In this document: piece by piece, positions 18,901-27,731 of the stretch
Layout: each line of letters opens with the position of its first letter
How positions within the stretch are numbered: the stretch's first letter is position 1
DNA from: Planctomycetota bacterium
GTDB taxonomy: Bacteria > Planctomycetota > UBA11346
Length of the DNA stretch: 64,000 nucleotides
Assembly: GCA_016745075.1 (NCBI GenBank)
Contig: JADGDD010000001.1
Location: 125,125-189,124 of the forward strand
Direction: 5' to 3'
Translations under genes and position numbers: made by a program
The notes under the pieces: generated by a model
What the model was told of the DNA's origin: nothing
The model's input: only the letters and a program-made list of their open reading frames with translations
Databases searched by the model: none

Positions 18901-20192
18901 AGCGATTTCATCGAGAGATGAGAGGGTATTTTGCAGGAGGCTATGCTGTTGCTCCTGATGATCTATTACAAGCTCTTGTCATTGCTCCACTCGGTGTGCA
19001 GGCGGAGGTATTTGTGAATGATGTCGCAGTTGGTCAAACCCCTTTTGTCTATCGTTATAATTCTCAGCAGGTAGAGACAGAGAACACGACTGTGCGGGTG
19101 CAGGCTCCTCACTTTGAATCTTTAGAGGTTTCAGTTGGGGATGTGCGCTCTGATTGGCAGTGGGCTCCGAGTTTGGAGCGGAAACATCTCTGGAGTATTC
19201 CAAGTCAGGGAGCTGTTTATCGTTTAGAACGAGCAGCAGACGGGGCCTTTTTCATTTTTACGGAAAAGAAATGTGCAAGTTTTAGTGCGGACGGAAAACC
19301 CTTGTGGTCACGCTTGATTCATAGTGATGGCTTAGCAGATGTACCAGAGTGGATAACAGCAGCTCAGATTGAAGGTAATACTGTTGCATTGGTAGAGCAA
19401 TCTGCTGGCAGCAAGCGTCTCTATATGCGGACCAACACAGGAGAGGTGCTTACGGATGATTCATTGTTGGTAGATGATGCACTGACTATCGGTCGATTTG
19501 TCTTATATACAGACGAACTGTTTGGTATTGGAACGAGAGTCGCCTTTGCACAGGATTACTTGTACACGGGGTCTCCAGAGTCAGGTTTTCAAGAACAGAG
19601 ATTACCAGCCACAGTTGTAGATGGGCCTGTTGCTTATGCGCAAGAAGGGAATCACGCCTTTTTGCTGGCCTTGGCTGATGGGTCCATTGCTGCATATAGC
19701 GAAGCAGAGCAAGCCTTGTTGTGGTCAGTACCGGTAGAAGCAAGTGATGTTTCTGGCTTACGTATGTTGAATGATCGTTATGCGTTGGCTTTGTTTGATG
19801 CGACTCGTATTGCCGTAATTGATACCATGCGTGCTACTGTTGCTTGGGAGCAGCGGCCTACCGGTCGTATTATTGGAATGCCTATAGTAGACGAGACGGA
19901 TGAAACGATTGCCGTTCTCGCATCAGATGGATTGCGCTGCTATAGCTATTCTGGAGCAGAGCTATCATATAAGCAGGTCAACGCTCCACGTTCTTGCGAT
20001 AAAATCGGGCAATTTGCGGTCATTATTGATGCAGAAAACACGATGTTGGTGTACGAAGGTGATCGGCTTCTGTGGTCACGTCGTTCGTCGGCCTCAGCCA
20101 AGGAAGCTATTGCGTTGACGGCATTTACGGGGAATACTACTCTAGTTATTGTTACGGAGTCGGGGGCGATTCGGTCTTACGTGGTCCGCTAA
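15999..20192 (+). CDS. Giant DUF4388-like / zinc ribbon / PEGA / beta-propeller membrane protein
   Basis: A 1397-residue protein with one membrane segment. Residues 1-110 (SGTLSTLSLAEIMQSLAGSQ, then GVLRL ... VVFENGVIIRV) resemble the DUF4388/PATAN regulatory domain; a winged-helix-like part follows near 225-270. Residues 270-445 look like TPR-type helices. Residues 453-495 hold a double zinc ribbon of Cys pairs (CISC, CGTC, CLNC, CIYC). The membrane helix lies near 632-652. Charged helices fill 660-980, a PEGA-like fold (APLGVQAEVFVNDVAVGQTP) covers 990-1060, and a PQQ/WD-like propeller of Trp-containing repeats completes the chain. The start codon is GTG 15999; ATG 16020 is an alternative. 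The head would be cytoplasmic and the propeller outside. The next gene encodes a paralogue. Function unknown; a sensor or envelope-assembly role is only a guess. Confidence 0.8.
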   Translation: MATYPSFMALSGTLSTLSLAEIMQSLAGSQASGVLRLNHGSDGSSSGSFVGRAHLGAQVVFENGVIIRVIDDDQNPEHTIVHHMIACGHLQGQSSRVLAALSEQAAGRAEMSGGYSVISSLVEKKELAQADANTAVLRQAEDVLYDLFTWVAADFTFVESCPEEPAVQALLEEAKRLPVTIQVMGVLLESSRRIDEWEMIQAVLPSMSAVLRPMTDFSQDLEYPHSVVLPLIDGQSTCAEIIQASLASRYDTCSIIAGGVQNGSLTILGVDELLQSAQECAGRFDWYAAARFYRHALCADSADIEASCEDHDIIYLLVEALSHCDPEQKDVSYSKTDILLLYKDVARSYLSVGKIEDAESAIHSAEKYTSSFSTSLQNMYIECLEAGSRLDEAEIELRRLAEHYVASHMLDKARASCLKALQLREDSTESLRLLAHVFAQQGEVSCAESEQVCISCLDVNARRQEACGTCATSLSLSCLNCGRTIGVSDSVCIYCGEYPHYLDDNSRVTLQAIAVMGEMKEDDPFKTSIQRAVQLQEDRCFQDAIVVWKEIAESKHGAVEILSQIRELEVLAHDQSVEQMIVDANLHREQRHYYRANKLYTDVLRSMGTTDKRRARIGLMQRSVRANNKRVRLLYSLSVFFLLAAGYLVADNHIRLHVYKQHYDVGMNRIAELLEDTNISGYQAFSEIQSISTNLHEDAGNLIVLLGDDLVFLDAEIQTARYTLAEKDRRAITERVESLSGEGAVDLSALDEIQTLIDAYLANFPGIHEHVVEQGVEHIEALRASYKQHTDRITNDPQLLQKALADKEAGLLKKAYDALLPLQQSPVQVVAEQAASVCVELKDQYNIYQQSFAAARDAMQTNLSASLQASAGLFAAAQQWECVSEQQLLEASVTSRLAQAAQAYKQIEESAAIASRTIPALENFLKEYPGCPDYDKARQRLQKDRLAEGNRQQLLSLLHRLEKEKNWQRFHREMRGYFAGGYAVAPDDLLQALVIAPLGVQAEVFVNDVAVGQTPFVYRYNSQQVETENTTVRVQAPHFESLEVSVGDVRSDWQWAPSLERKHLWSIPSQGAVYRLERAADGAFFIFTEKKCASFSADGKPLWSRLIHSDGLADVPEWITAAQIEGNTVALVEQSAGSKRLYMRTNTGEVLTDDSLLVDDALTIGRFVLYTDELFGIGTRVAFAQDYLYTGSPESGFQEQRLPATVVDGPVAYAQEGNHAFLLALADGSIAAYSEAEQALLWSVPVEASDVSGLRMLNDRYALALFDATRIAVIDTMRATVAWEQRPTGRIIGMPIVDETDETIAVLASDGLRCYSYSGAELSYKQVNAPRSCDKIGQFAVIIDAENTMLVYEGDRLLWSRRSSASAKEAIALTAFTGNTTLVIVTESGAIRSYVVR

Positions 20193-20248
20193 CCCTCTGC
20201 TTGAAAGAAAAAGGCCAGCGTGTTTGTGAGAGAAGGGATTATCCACAC

Positions 20249-23200
20249 ATGATTAACCAACAGCTTGTTGAGCAATTTACTAATATCTCTACAAATAAAT
20301 TATCAGGGTCACTTGATATTTTTTATGGAGAAGAAAAACGTCGCTACTTTTTTGAAGACGGCCAATTACAATTGCTCGATTTGTGTGCTGATAAAGAAAT
20401 GGTTATCGCTCGTTGTTACATGGAATTTCATAAAATTGATGAAGCGATGTATCGTTTGGCCATTAATTTGTACCAAACCCAACATACACGTGTAACCGAA
20501 ACACTTATTAAACAACAATTAGTTACAGAAATGGAAAGTGGTGTTGTTTCACGGGCGATGGTTGAGAATGTCTTAGTATCAGATTTTTCTGCGGCAACAC
20601 TCGATAGCTTTGTTTGGAAAGAGCATGACGATGAAACACTGCTGCCGTATGATTTAGATATTAGTGCATTAAAAATACGAATTGATACGGATATGTTGCT
20701 TTCTATGGCAGCGTCTCGTATTCAAGAACGAGAATCAGTATTAGAAGCGACTGGTGCGGTCACCACAGTGTATTCCCCAACTGGTACAGCTGGGGATGGT
20801 GTTGAACTCAATGAAATGGAAGCGCATGTGCTCGATTTCATAGATGGTCAGCGTACTATTAACGATATTGCCCAAGCTTTGCGTGATAGTGATATTAATA
20901 TTTCCTGTTATATACATAGTCTTGTCAATCATGGCTTGATTCGAGCTGGAACAGCTGCTCAACAACCTGTGCAGTCTGCCCAAGATAATGTACAGCCAGC
21001 TGCACCTGTTGCTGATGCAGCTGTGGCACAATCATCTGACCGAACTGCTTCAGAAAGTGGTGAGTGGCCAGGAGAAAATATTCCGACTGATGAAGGCAGT
21101 GGCTCACGTACCAGTGCGATAGAAAATTTCCAAGTATATTCCGAAGTGTATACTACTAATTCAGGAGGTGGGCAGGCACGAAGTTTATTAAAAATTCTCG
21201 TGCCAGCAGTACTTATTCTTGTTGGTATTATTGTTATGTTGGTTGTTAATAGCCAGCAAGCGAAGGCCGTTGTTGATACCTTAAGTGGCCAGATTCATAC
21301 GATTAGTGCAGAAAAAGACTGGGGTAAACTTGAGACGGTCATTAACGAAACCTATGATAATGTACAGGGAGACGTGTCGCTTGAAAAACGTTTGAATGAG
21401 TTGCTTGCAAGATTGCGAAATGAATTATTTCAACGGAAAATACAGGTTGCACAAACGCTTATTGACGCAGGTCGTATTTCAGAAGCGAATAATATTATTA
21501 TGTCGTTGCCGACAACGCCATCTAGAAGCTCTCGTTTTTGGGATGAAGAAATACGAGCGAATATTCTAGATATTCAAAATGAGTTTGTTAAAGGCCGAGC
21601 AACAGAGGAAGCTTCCATAGCAGGTATTTCGGATACAATTAAATCTTTATTGAATAGTAAACAGATTGAAAGTGCCGTGAGTAATGCAAAAAGTGTAGAG
21701 CAAGAAAAAATTAAACAGCGAGCATGGGAGGTTATTGTTCGCTGGCGATCTGCACAAATGGACTTGGCAGAAGATCCCTTAGAGTCGCTGGCAAGTAAAG
21801 CTCGTATCTTGGAAAATGTGCTGTTAACTGAACCAACAGCACAAGAACAAGAAAAGATTGAAGCCTTACTTGCAACAGTGCAAAAAGAACAGACTCATTT
21901 GATGGCTGTTTATGAGCAGGCGCAGGAACATTTTCAGGCAGGCCGTTGGGATGATGCAAGAGGTCTGATTACCAAAGATGCTATCAATGAAGCGCGTGGC
22001 AGTACACTTGCTTCAGATATGATGAAACTCGTGAAAAAAGTCAATGAAACTGAACAGCGTTATGGTAAAGTTACGAATGGTTTACGGAGAACTTTATCTG
22101 AAGGCCGTTCAGTATCGGAGATTAAAAAGCGCTTAGCGTTACTGTCCGATTTATTAAAAAATAACCCAGATATGATATCTACTGAATTGACTGCGATGAA
22201 AAATTTTGCACAAAAAATAGTCGATATTTACGCGCTCAATAATAACGCAGATTCGTTGGAACAAATGCGAACGTTCTCTGATGACCAGTCTGGGGATGAG
22301 CAGGGATATGCGCTTCATCATGTCGCTCGTCTTGAGTCCATCCGGGATGCTGCTGCACTGGCTTTGGCAGATGCGCGTGAGTTGATCCGCATCAAAAATG
22401 CAGAGCAAGCCAAAATGCAATATGAACTTATTCTTACAACGACAGAATGGAATGGCACAGAATCTCAGGAAATAGCTCAACGCGAAATTATAGAGGCAGA
22501 AAAATTAATTGCACAACAACGTGGTGGCATTGAAGACTTGCAAAAAGCGATGGCTGATGGTGATATTATTAAAGTTCGACTTATTGCAGAACGCCTTAAC
22601 ATTCAATCGTTGCCATTATATATAGAAAGCCACCCATCAGGTGCGGCAGTTCGGATTGAGGGTATAGATGTTGGTAGCACGCCAGTATTTGTACCAACAG
22701 ATTTCTTTGGACAAAATGGCCTACAACGCTCATCTGCACAGGTTCAGATTATTGCAGAAGGTTATAAAAATGTATCCTTTATGAGTGCAGATGCGACAGG
22801 TGGCTGGCAAGTCAAAGTAAAACTGCGTAAAGAAGCAAGTTCTCAATATGCTATTGGTGCTTCTGTTATGAGTGCTGTTTCGGTAGATGGTGCAGATGCC
22901 TTAGTGACTGGTGCAAAAGCCACGTATCGTATTAACGCGCAAGGTATACAACAGAAATATGACTTAATTGATACTGACACAGGGGCTCACATGCAGGCGG
23001 CTATTTATGCTGCTCCATCAGCAAGCAGTGGTGGCATTTTGCTTGCATCGAGAGATCGCTTAATCCTGCGTATAAGAGAAGGCGGAGATATTCAACGAAT
23101 TTCTGCTCCAAGTATGTCAGATTATGCCGTGAGCTACCATTCTTCTGCACTCATTCTTGATCGAGAGTCAGTGATTGCTGTTGGCCTTGATAATACGATT

Positions 23201-23839
23201 CATGCTATAGATATAGCGAGTTCAGATATTGTTTGGCAGTTTAAGCCACAATCACCTGTGGCTCTTTCCGTTATTGTTCAGGAAGATAGAGCCTTCGTGG
23301 CAGAGTTAAATGGCACGATTACCATGTTAGATGTTGATAACGGTATTGTTTTATCGACGGCAAAACTGGATACTATTATTACGGCTGTTTGGGAGGCAGA
23401 GCGTGGTCTTGCAGGTTATGCTGGGCTATCTGAATGGACTTGGGATGGTATGGCTGAGGTGCAAAAAGTTTCTCTACCTCAAGAGGCAGAGAATGGTAGT
23501 GCCGGAATCATTATTACTAAAGATAAACGAATTCTTGTGCGAAAAAAATCGCAGAATGTAACAGATGCGGATATGGAGGCAGAACAGTTTGAAGCACAAC
23601 AGGGCACATGGGAAACAGTTGGACGTATCGAAGGTAAATTGCAATCACCGCCTTTGTTGTGGAATAACCATGTCGTGTGCCATTACTCTGGCCGGGTAAC
23701 GATCATTGGTGAGCAGCCATTTGATTTACGGACCGGCAGTGCGGGTGAGACAAGTGTCGATTACATGAATCCTGTAGTTGTTGATCAGAGTCTTATTTGT
23801 GTTGACCAGAGTGGTTCTGTTCATGTTTTTTCTCCATGA
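20249..23839 (+). CDS. Second giant DUF4388-like / PEGA / beta-propeller membrane protein
   Basis: A 1196-residue paralogue of the preceding gene product. Residues 1-110 (FTNISTNKLSGSLDIFYGEE, RRYFFEDGQLQLLDL) are DUF4388-like. A winged-helix-like unit follows at about 187-235 (EAHVLDFIDGQRTINDIAQA). A Gln/Ala/Pro-rich linker precedes one membrane helix at 311-335 (ILVPAVLILVGIIVMLVV). Long charged helices fill 340-785, a PEGA-like domain (YIESHPSGAAVRIEGIDVGS) 790-865, and a propeller-like repeat region 866-1196 with the outer part DIASSDIVWQFKP. It lacks the zinc ribbons of its neighbour. ATG 20249 is chosen because AAGGGA precedes it and the longer reading overlaps the upstream gene by over 100 bases. 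It overlaps tsaE by ATGA. Specific function unknown. Confidence 0.8.
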   Translation: MINQQLVEQFTNISTNKLSGSLDIFYGEEKRRYFFEDGQLQLLDLCADKEMVIARCYMEFHKIDEAMYRLAINLYQTQHTRVTETLIKQQLVTEMESGVVSRAMVENVLVSDFSAATLDSFVWKEHDDETLLPYDLDISALKIRIDTDMLLSMAASRIQERESVLEATGAVTTVYSPTGTAGDGVELNEMEAHVLDFIDGQRTINDIAQALRDSDINISCYIHSLVNHGLIRAGTAAQQPVQSAQDNVQPAAPVADAAVAQSSDRTASESGEWPGENIPTDEGSGSRTSAIENFQVYSEVYTTNSGGGQARSLLKILVPAVLILVGIIVMLVVNSQQAKAVVDTLSGQIHTISAEKDWGKLETVINETYDNVQGDVSLEKRLNELLARLRNELFQRKIQVAQTLIDAGRISEANNIIMSLPTTPSRSSRFWDEEIRANILDIQNEFVKGRATEEASIAGISDTIKSLLNSKQIESAVSNAKSVEQEKIKQRAWEVIVRWRSAQMDLAEDPLESLASKARILENVLLTEPTAQEQEKIEALLATVQKEQTHLMAVYEQAQEHFQAGRWDDARGLITKDAINEARGSTLASDMMKLVKKVNETEQRYGKVTNGLRRTLSEGRSVSEIKKRLALLSDLLKNNPDMISTELTAMKNFAQKIVDIYALNNNADSLEQMRTFSDDQSGDEQGYALHHVARLESIRDAAALALADARELIRIKNAEQAKMQYELILTTTEWNGTESQEIAQREIIEAEKLIAQQRGGIEDLQKAMADGDIIKVRLIAERLNIQSLPLYIESHPSGAAVRIEGIDVGSTPVFVPTDFFGQNGLQRSSAQVQIIAEGYKNVSFMSADATGGWQVKVKLRKEASSQYAIGASVMSAVSVDGADALVTGAKATYRINAQGIQQKYDLIDTDTGAHMQAAIYAAPSASSGGILLASRDRLILRIREGGDIQRISAPSMSDYAVSYHSSALILDRESVIAVGLDNTIHAIDIASSDIVWQFKPQSPVALSVIVQEDRAFVAELNGTITMLDVDNGIVLSTAKLDTIITAVWEAERGLAGYAGLSEWTWDGMAEVQKVSLPQEAENGSAGIIITKDKRILVRKKSQNVTDADMEAEQFEAQQGTWETVGRIEGKLQSPPLLWNNHVVCHYSGRVTIIGEQPFDLRTGSAGETSVDYMNPVVVDQSLICVDQSGSVHVFSP

Positions 23840-24285
23840 TTCCAGAAACATCAGTCCTTTTGTCAGAAACGCTTGCTCAGACGCAAGCATGTGCTGTTCG
23901 GCTTGCTGAGGCTATTCGTCAAGGTGACCTTGTCTTCTTGGACGGCCCGCTTGGTAGTGGCAAAACAACCTTCATACGTTTTTTTGTGGAAGCCCTTGGC
24001 GGTGATCCCAGTTGCGTCTCGAGTCCAACCTTTACCCTCTTGCACCATTATGACGCATCACTCGCTGTAGCCCATGTTGATGCGTATAGGCTTGAAAGCT
24101 CTTACGATCTTGAGAGTCTCGGTTTTGATGAATTGGCAGAAGAGGGAGTTGGGTGCATTGAGTGGTCACAGAAGATACAACCAGATGTGGATGAATCGAC
24201 GTGTTGGCGTTTATGTTTTGAACACGTTGGTGATGAATCCAGTCGCCGTATTACTGTTCACGTACCGATGGGCCGCAACTACTAG
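23836..24285 (+). CDS. tsaE: TsaE, ATPase for tRNA threonylcarbamoyladenosine (t6A) synthesis
   Basis: A 149-residue P-loop protein with Walker A GPLGSGKT at 37-44, then SSPTFTLLHHYD, AHVDAYRLES and the late acidic-Trp motif CIEWSQKI, the standard TsaE pattern. TsaE works with TsaB and TsaD in the cytoplasm to place t6A at position 37 of tRNAs that read ANN codons, an essential modification. TsaB and TsaD are not in this window. The ATG lies inside the end of the giant propeller gene (ATGA overlap), so its translation is coupled to it. That partner is unusual, because tsaE normally sits with cell-wall or ribosomal genes. Confidence 0.95.
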   Translation: MIPETSVLLSETLAQTQACAVRLAEAIRQGDLVFLDGPLGSGKTTFIRFFVEALGGDPSCVSSPTFTLLHHYDASLAVAHVDAYRLESSYDLESLGFDELAEEGVGCIEWSQKIQPDVDESTCWRLCFEHVGDESSRRITVHVPMGRNY

Positions 24286-24315
24286 ACTAACAGATGGTAG
24301 GCTGGGGGCGCAGTC

Positions 24316-26094
24316 ATGACCGAACAGTTTGTTCGTATTGCGGCAGATGGACAAGGGCGTGACCCGCTTGTTGGTACCTATCTTAAAAAGAATCGCAGTA
24401 GCAGTGCCTTTGTCTCTTTTTCCTTATTTTGGGTCTGTCTTGGCTTTTTTGGTGCTTTAGCAAGCGCTGTTTGTGCAAATATTCTGTTTCCTGACACGGT
24501 CTTTAATGAGCAGTACCCCGCACCAGAAGCCTATCTTTTGGGTATTCACTTCTCATCTGATATGATTGCTTTGTTGGATGCTTGGTTTGGTCATTTAACA
24601 GCGAGTATTATTGGTATGCTCAGTGGAACAATGTTGTTGTCTATTGCGGGTGGTATTTTCACTCGTAAAGGTGTGCCAACGAGTGCTGAACCATTGTATG
24701 GTGGAGCATGTGCTCTCTTTATTTACCTTTTGCCTTTTGATAGTGAACGTATGTGGATTGGTTCTGTGACCGGTCTTATTTGTTTGATGTATGGCAGCGT
24801 TTGTTTCTTCCGCGTATTGGCCCTCTTTCGTGGTGGTACTACAAAGCATCAAGACTGTTCAGTGCTTGATCTTACAGATGAAGAATGGCCTATTTATACC
24901 GTTTTGGTGCCGTTATATAAAGAAGCAGGTATTGTTCCGCATTTAGTGCAACGGTTGAGGAATATAGATTATCCGCATGCCAAACTGGACGTGAAGCTAC
25001 TGCTCGAAGCAGACGATGATTCTACCTTGAAGGCGATAGAAAAGCATGGCATTCCTCAATGGATGCAAGTTATTATTGTGCCGGATAGTTTACCTAAAAC
25101 GAAACCACGTGCCTGTAACCACGGTCTAAAACTCGCAGAAGGTGAATTTCTTGTCATTTACGATGCCGAAGATCAACCTGATCCAGATCAGCTCAAAAAG
25201 GCTGTATCTGCATTTAAACAAACTGATGAATTAACAGCTTGTTTTCAAGCGGCTTTAGCGTTTCGTAATCATGATCAGAATTGGCTTTCCCGTCTCTTTT
25301 CTTTGGAATATAATGCGTGGTTTGGCCGCTACTTGCCAGGGCTTGTTCGTTTAGGAAGTCCAGTTCCCTTGGGTGGAACCAGTAATCATTTCCGTATGGA
25401 AGCTCTCAAAGAATTGGATGGTTGGGACCCGTATAACGTTACTGAAGACTGTGATCTTGGCATTCGGCTTGCCATGGCAGGTTTCCGAACAGATATTTTA
25501 TCCAGTACCACGTGGGAAGAAGCAAACCCAGAACCATGGAATTGGATTCGTCAACGGAGCCGATGGATCAAAGGTTATATGCAAACCCATCTGGTCTGGA
25601 CACGACACCCCATTCGGCTTGCTCGACAATTAACACCATGGAGCCATTTTTGTTTGTGGTCATCAGTTGGCAGTGTTGCTTTATTTTCTGTGCTGAATCC
25701 TATACTATGGGTTGTGCTTGCCGTGTATTCCTACCATCTCGGCTTAGATCTAATGGATGGCTATAGTCTGAGTGAGTTATTATTTCAGCGTCCAGAATTA
25801 GCCCGTCATTCTCAGCCAATGGTGTACCTGATGAATGGAGAAGACCCCTTATGGGGCGGTTTAAGCGCTCTCTTTTTTATCGTATCTGTGCTGTTATTGC
25901 TCTCAAACTTCTTTTTCATCATCGGCAATGTTGTTTTTGGTAGACGGCCAGATCAATCAACGCCGTGGATTACCGGTATTGTACTTGCTCCAGTGTACTG
26001 GATCATGATGAGTATTGCTGCCTGGAAGGCCTTTTGGCAATTACTCGTCAAACCACATTACTGGGAAAAAACTAACCACGGTTTAGATGAATAG
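24316..26094 (+). CDS. Family 2 glycosyltransferase with membrane segments (processive-type)
   Basis: A 592-residue inner-membrane protein. Hydrophobic helices lie before (about residues 30-50, 90-120, 135-175) and after (440-590) a cytoplasmic GT-A domain. The catalytic residues follow the D, DxD, D, Q(Q/R)xxRW scheme: EADDDST near 231, YDAEDQPDPDQ near 281, EDCDLGIRLA near 377, and RQRSRWIKGYMQ near 411. This layout matches beta-glycosyltransferases of the cellulose/hyaluronan synthase type and suggests export of a polysaccharide or transfer to a lipid carrier. Sugar substrate unknown. A 30-base gap separates it from tsaE, so cotranscription is likely. It converges on the kinase gene, whose stop is one base away. 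Confidence 0.88.
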   Translation: MTEQFVRIAADGQGRDPLVGTYLKKNRSSSAFVSFSLFWVCLGFFGALASAVCANILFPDTVFNEQYPAPEAYLLGIHFSSDMIALLDAWFGHLTASIIGMLSGTMLLSIAGGIFTRKGVPTSAEPLYGGACALFIYLLPFDSERMWIGSVTGLICLMYGSVCFFRVLALFRGGTTKHQDCSVLDLTDEEWPIYTVLVPLYKEAGIVPHLVQRLRNIDYPHAKLDVKLLLEADDDSTLKAIEKHGIPQWMQVIIVPDSLPKTKPRACNHGLKLAEGEFLVIYDAEDQPDPDQLKKAVSAFKQTDELTACFQAALAFRNHDQNWLSRLFSLEYNAWFGRYLPGLVRLGSPVPLGGTSNHFRMEALKELDGWDPYNVTEDCDLGIRLAMAGFRTDILSSTTWEEANPEPWNWIRQRSRWIKGYMQTHLVWTRHPIRLARQLTPWSHFCLWSSVGSVALFSVLNPILWVVLAVYSYHLGLDLMDGYSLSELLFQRPELARHSQPMVYLMNGEDPLWGGLSALFFIVSVLLLLSNFFFIIGNVVFGRRPDQSTPWITGIVLAPVYWIMMSIAAWKAFWQLLVKPHYWEKTNHGLDE

Positions 26095-26095
26095 T

Positions 26096-26794
26096 CTAAA
26101 GCCTGTTGCACAGAAGTGGTAGTGACCGTTCTAAAAAGTGTTGTGCTTGCTCCTGTCTCGGGCCGAGCCATGCAGCAGATTCAAGAGCGGTCAGTAACAT
26201 GGCACAAACCCATCGTGGTTCATGAATGTTTGCACCCCATGCAGCAGCACAAGATGCTTCGGGGAACTGAGATGCAAAAAAGAAACGGGCGGCATCTTCA
26301 TAAGGGTCGGCAAGACTGACGCCCTCCCAGTCAAGAATAGATCGGCCGCAAATATTTGCTCGATGTAGATCTCCATGAATATAAGATCGTTGCCGTTCAT
26401 TCCAGAGAGATTGAATGATTTTCTTGACAGGCTCGTTAGTACTGAGTGCGCAATAAAAATGAAGCGCTGTTTCATCTGTTTTCCAGCGCGGGCTTTCATC
26501 GGCGCGTAGATGCCCCCAGCCAGTATTATTCGATAGGGGGAGTGTGTAGAGCTTATAGAGTTGTTTAAATACTTGCTGTGGATAAATGGTTTTGCTTGGA
26601 GCTGTTACAGTTGATAAGACAATTGCACAATTTGTTTCTGTTTCATAGAAACGAAGTGGTAAGGGGGCTGCAATGTGTTCTGTTTGTAAGCGTTTAAGCC
26701 ACAGGTATTCTTTTAGTAAGCGAAATCGTCTGTTTTGTGTGTTATATTTAACGAAGACATGTCGATTGGTACGGTAATCATAGCATTCCAGCAC
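26096..26794 (-). CDS. APH/choline-kinase-like phosphotransferase, start uncertain
   Basis: At least 232 residues of a small-molecule kinase fold. The lysine strand is HVFVKYNT, the catalytic loop is YIHGDLHRANICG (Brenner-type HGD....N), and the metal motif is SILDWEGVSLADPYEDAARFF. This is the pattern of aminoglycoside phosphotransferase and related sugar or lipid kinases; LPS core heptose/Kdo kinases are a plausible alternative. GTG 26794 is the only standard start, but it falls too close to the first lysine strand. The same frame is open for about 33 further codons upstream (to about 26900, beyond the stop of the pseudopilin gene) with protein-like sequence (ILPPHYYPTRSVNSLQST) and no ATG, GTG or TTG; a rare ATT or ATC start may be used. 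It lies downstream of the pseudopilin gene. Confidence 0.65.
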   Translation of the reverse strand: MLECYDYRTNRHVFVKYNTQNRRFRLLKEYLWLKRLQTEHIAAPLPLRFYETETNCAIVLSTVTAPSKTIYPQQVFKQLYKLYTLPLSNNTGWGHLRADESPRWKTDETALHFYCALSTNEPVKKIIQSLWNERQRSYIHGDLHRANICGRSILDWEGVSLADPYEDAARFFFASQFPEASCAAAWGANIHEPRWVCAMLLTALESAAWLGPRQEQAQHFLERSLPLLCNRL

Positions 26795-26880
26795 TGTGCT
26801 TTGCAGACTGTTTACAGAACGAGTCGGATAATAGTGAGGCGGGAGGATGCTTTTTTGCGTAATGCTATGCTCAGATTTTT

Positions 26881-27585
26881 TTAGGGGGCGATGTGTAGCT
26901 CGTCTACATCATTTTCCCAGTAGGGTTGGCTGTCAAAGGCAACAAGGCTCCAGCTTAAATTAATGACTTCGTGGGCAGCAGATCTGTTTGAATTCCATTC
27001 ATGGTGGTGGAAACAACGAAGAATGGGCATCTTATCACTGGGAAATGGCTTATTAAAGTTGCCGTGTTTATGTTGCCACACTTTGTATTGTGCCCAAGTC
27101 TGACCGGCAGGTGCAGCGTTACTACCTCTAGAAAAACCACAAGGTTCTCCACTGACTTCGTACATATAACTACAGTCATTTTGATAAATATCACTATGGT
27201 AATCCCCACTCGTGACGAAGACATCTCTTCCCATATTTGGGTTAGCCCCAGCATCAGGATCAGCTGGACAAGTCCACAATTCTTTATTGCTAACATAGTC
27301 TGCTGGCGCTCCACCAGCAGTTTCGCTGAGACTTGTTCTGAGATGTGGATTACTAGTTAGTGGTTTTGTTAGAGCGTCAGGAAAGATTTCCTGTCCGGGC
27401 CGTCTTACTTCTACACGCCAGAGTATAATGCCTTGGCCAATGCCTTTCAGCTTATTTGTGCATTCAACGCGGTCAGCTCTGTCGAGGGCCTGGGTTACCA
27501 CTGGTGTCAGTAGTCCAGTTAAAAGACCAAGGATAGTGATGACGACAAGGATTTCTACGAGGGTAAAAGCGTGACGATTACGCAT
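26881..27585 (-). CDS. DUF1559-like pseudopilin (type II secretion/type IV pilin-like protein)
   Basis: About 234 residues starting at ATG 27585, with GGAG 11 bases upstream; the frame continues to 27651 but the extension lacks support. The N-terminus RNRHAFTLVEILVVITILGL is a class III signal, followed by a hydrophobic helix. The residue before the Phe is Ala where prepilin peptidase normally needs Gly. Next comes VECTNKLKGIGQGIILW, the Cys-(x)3-Leu motif typical of the large pseudopilin families of Planctomycetes and Lentisphaerae, then a variable region with six or so cysteines. The protein should sit in the inner membrane and periplasm. Divergent from purU with a 146-base gap. Confidence 0.85.
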   Translation of the reverse strand: MRNRHAFTLVEILVVITILGLLTGLLTPVVTQALDRADRVECTNKLKGIGQGIILWRVEVRRPGQEIFPDALTKPLTSNPHLRTSLSETAGGAPADYVSNKELWTCPADPDAGANPNMGRDVFVTSGDYHSDIYQNDCSYMYEVSGEPCGFSRGSNAAPAGQTWAQYKVWQHKHGNFNKPFPSDKMPILRCFHHHEWNSNRSAAHEVINLSWSLVAFDSQPYWENDVDELHIAP

Positions 27586-27731
27586 GAAGAGTAAGCTCCA
27601 ATGGGTGAACAACCACAAGTAAACGCTGATCACGTTGAATGGCAAGAGCAAGAAGTCTCTCGCTAGTAATCAGACGTTGGTTCTCCTCCGAGCTTTCCTT
27701 GACCCGCGCAAGAAAGGGCAAGGCTGTACTT

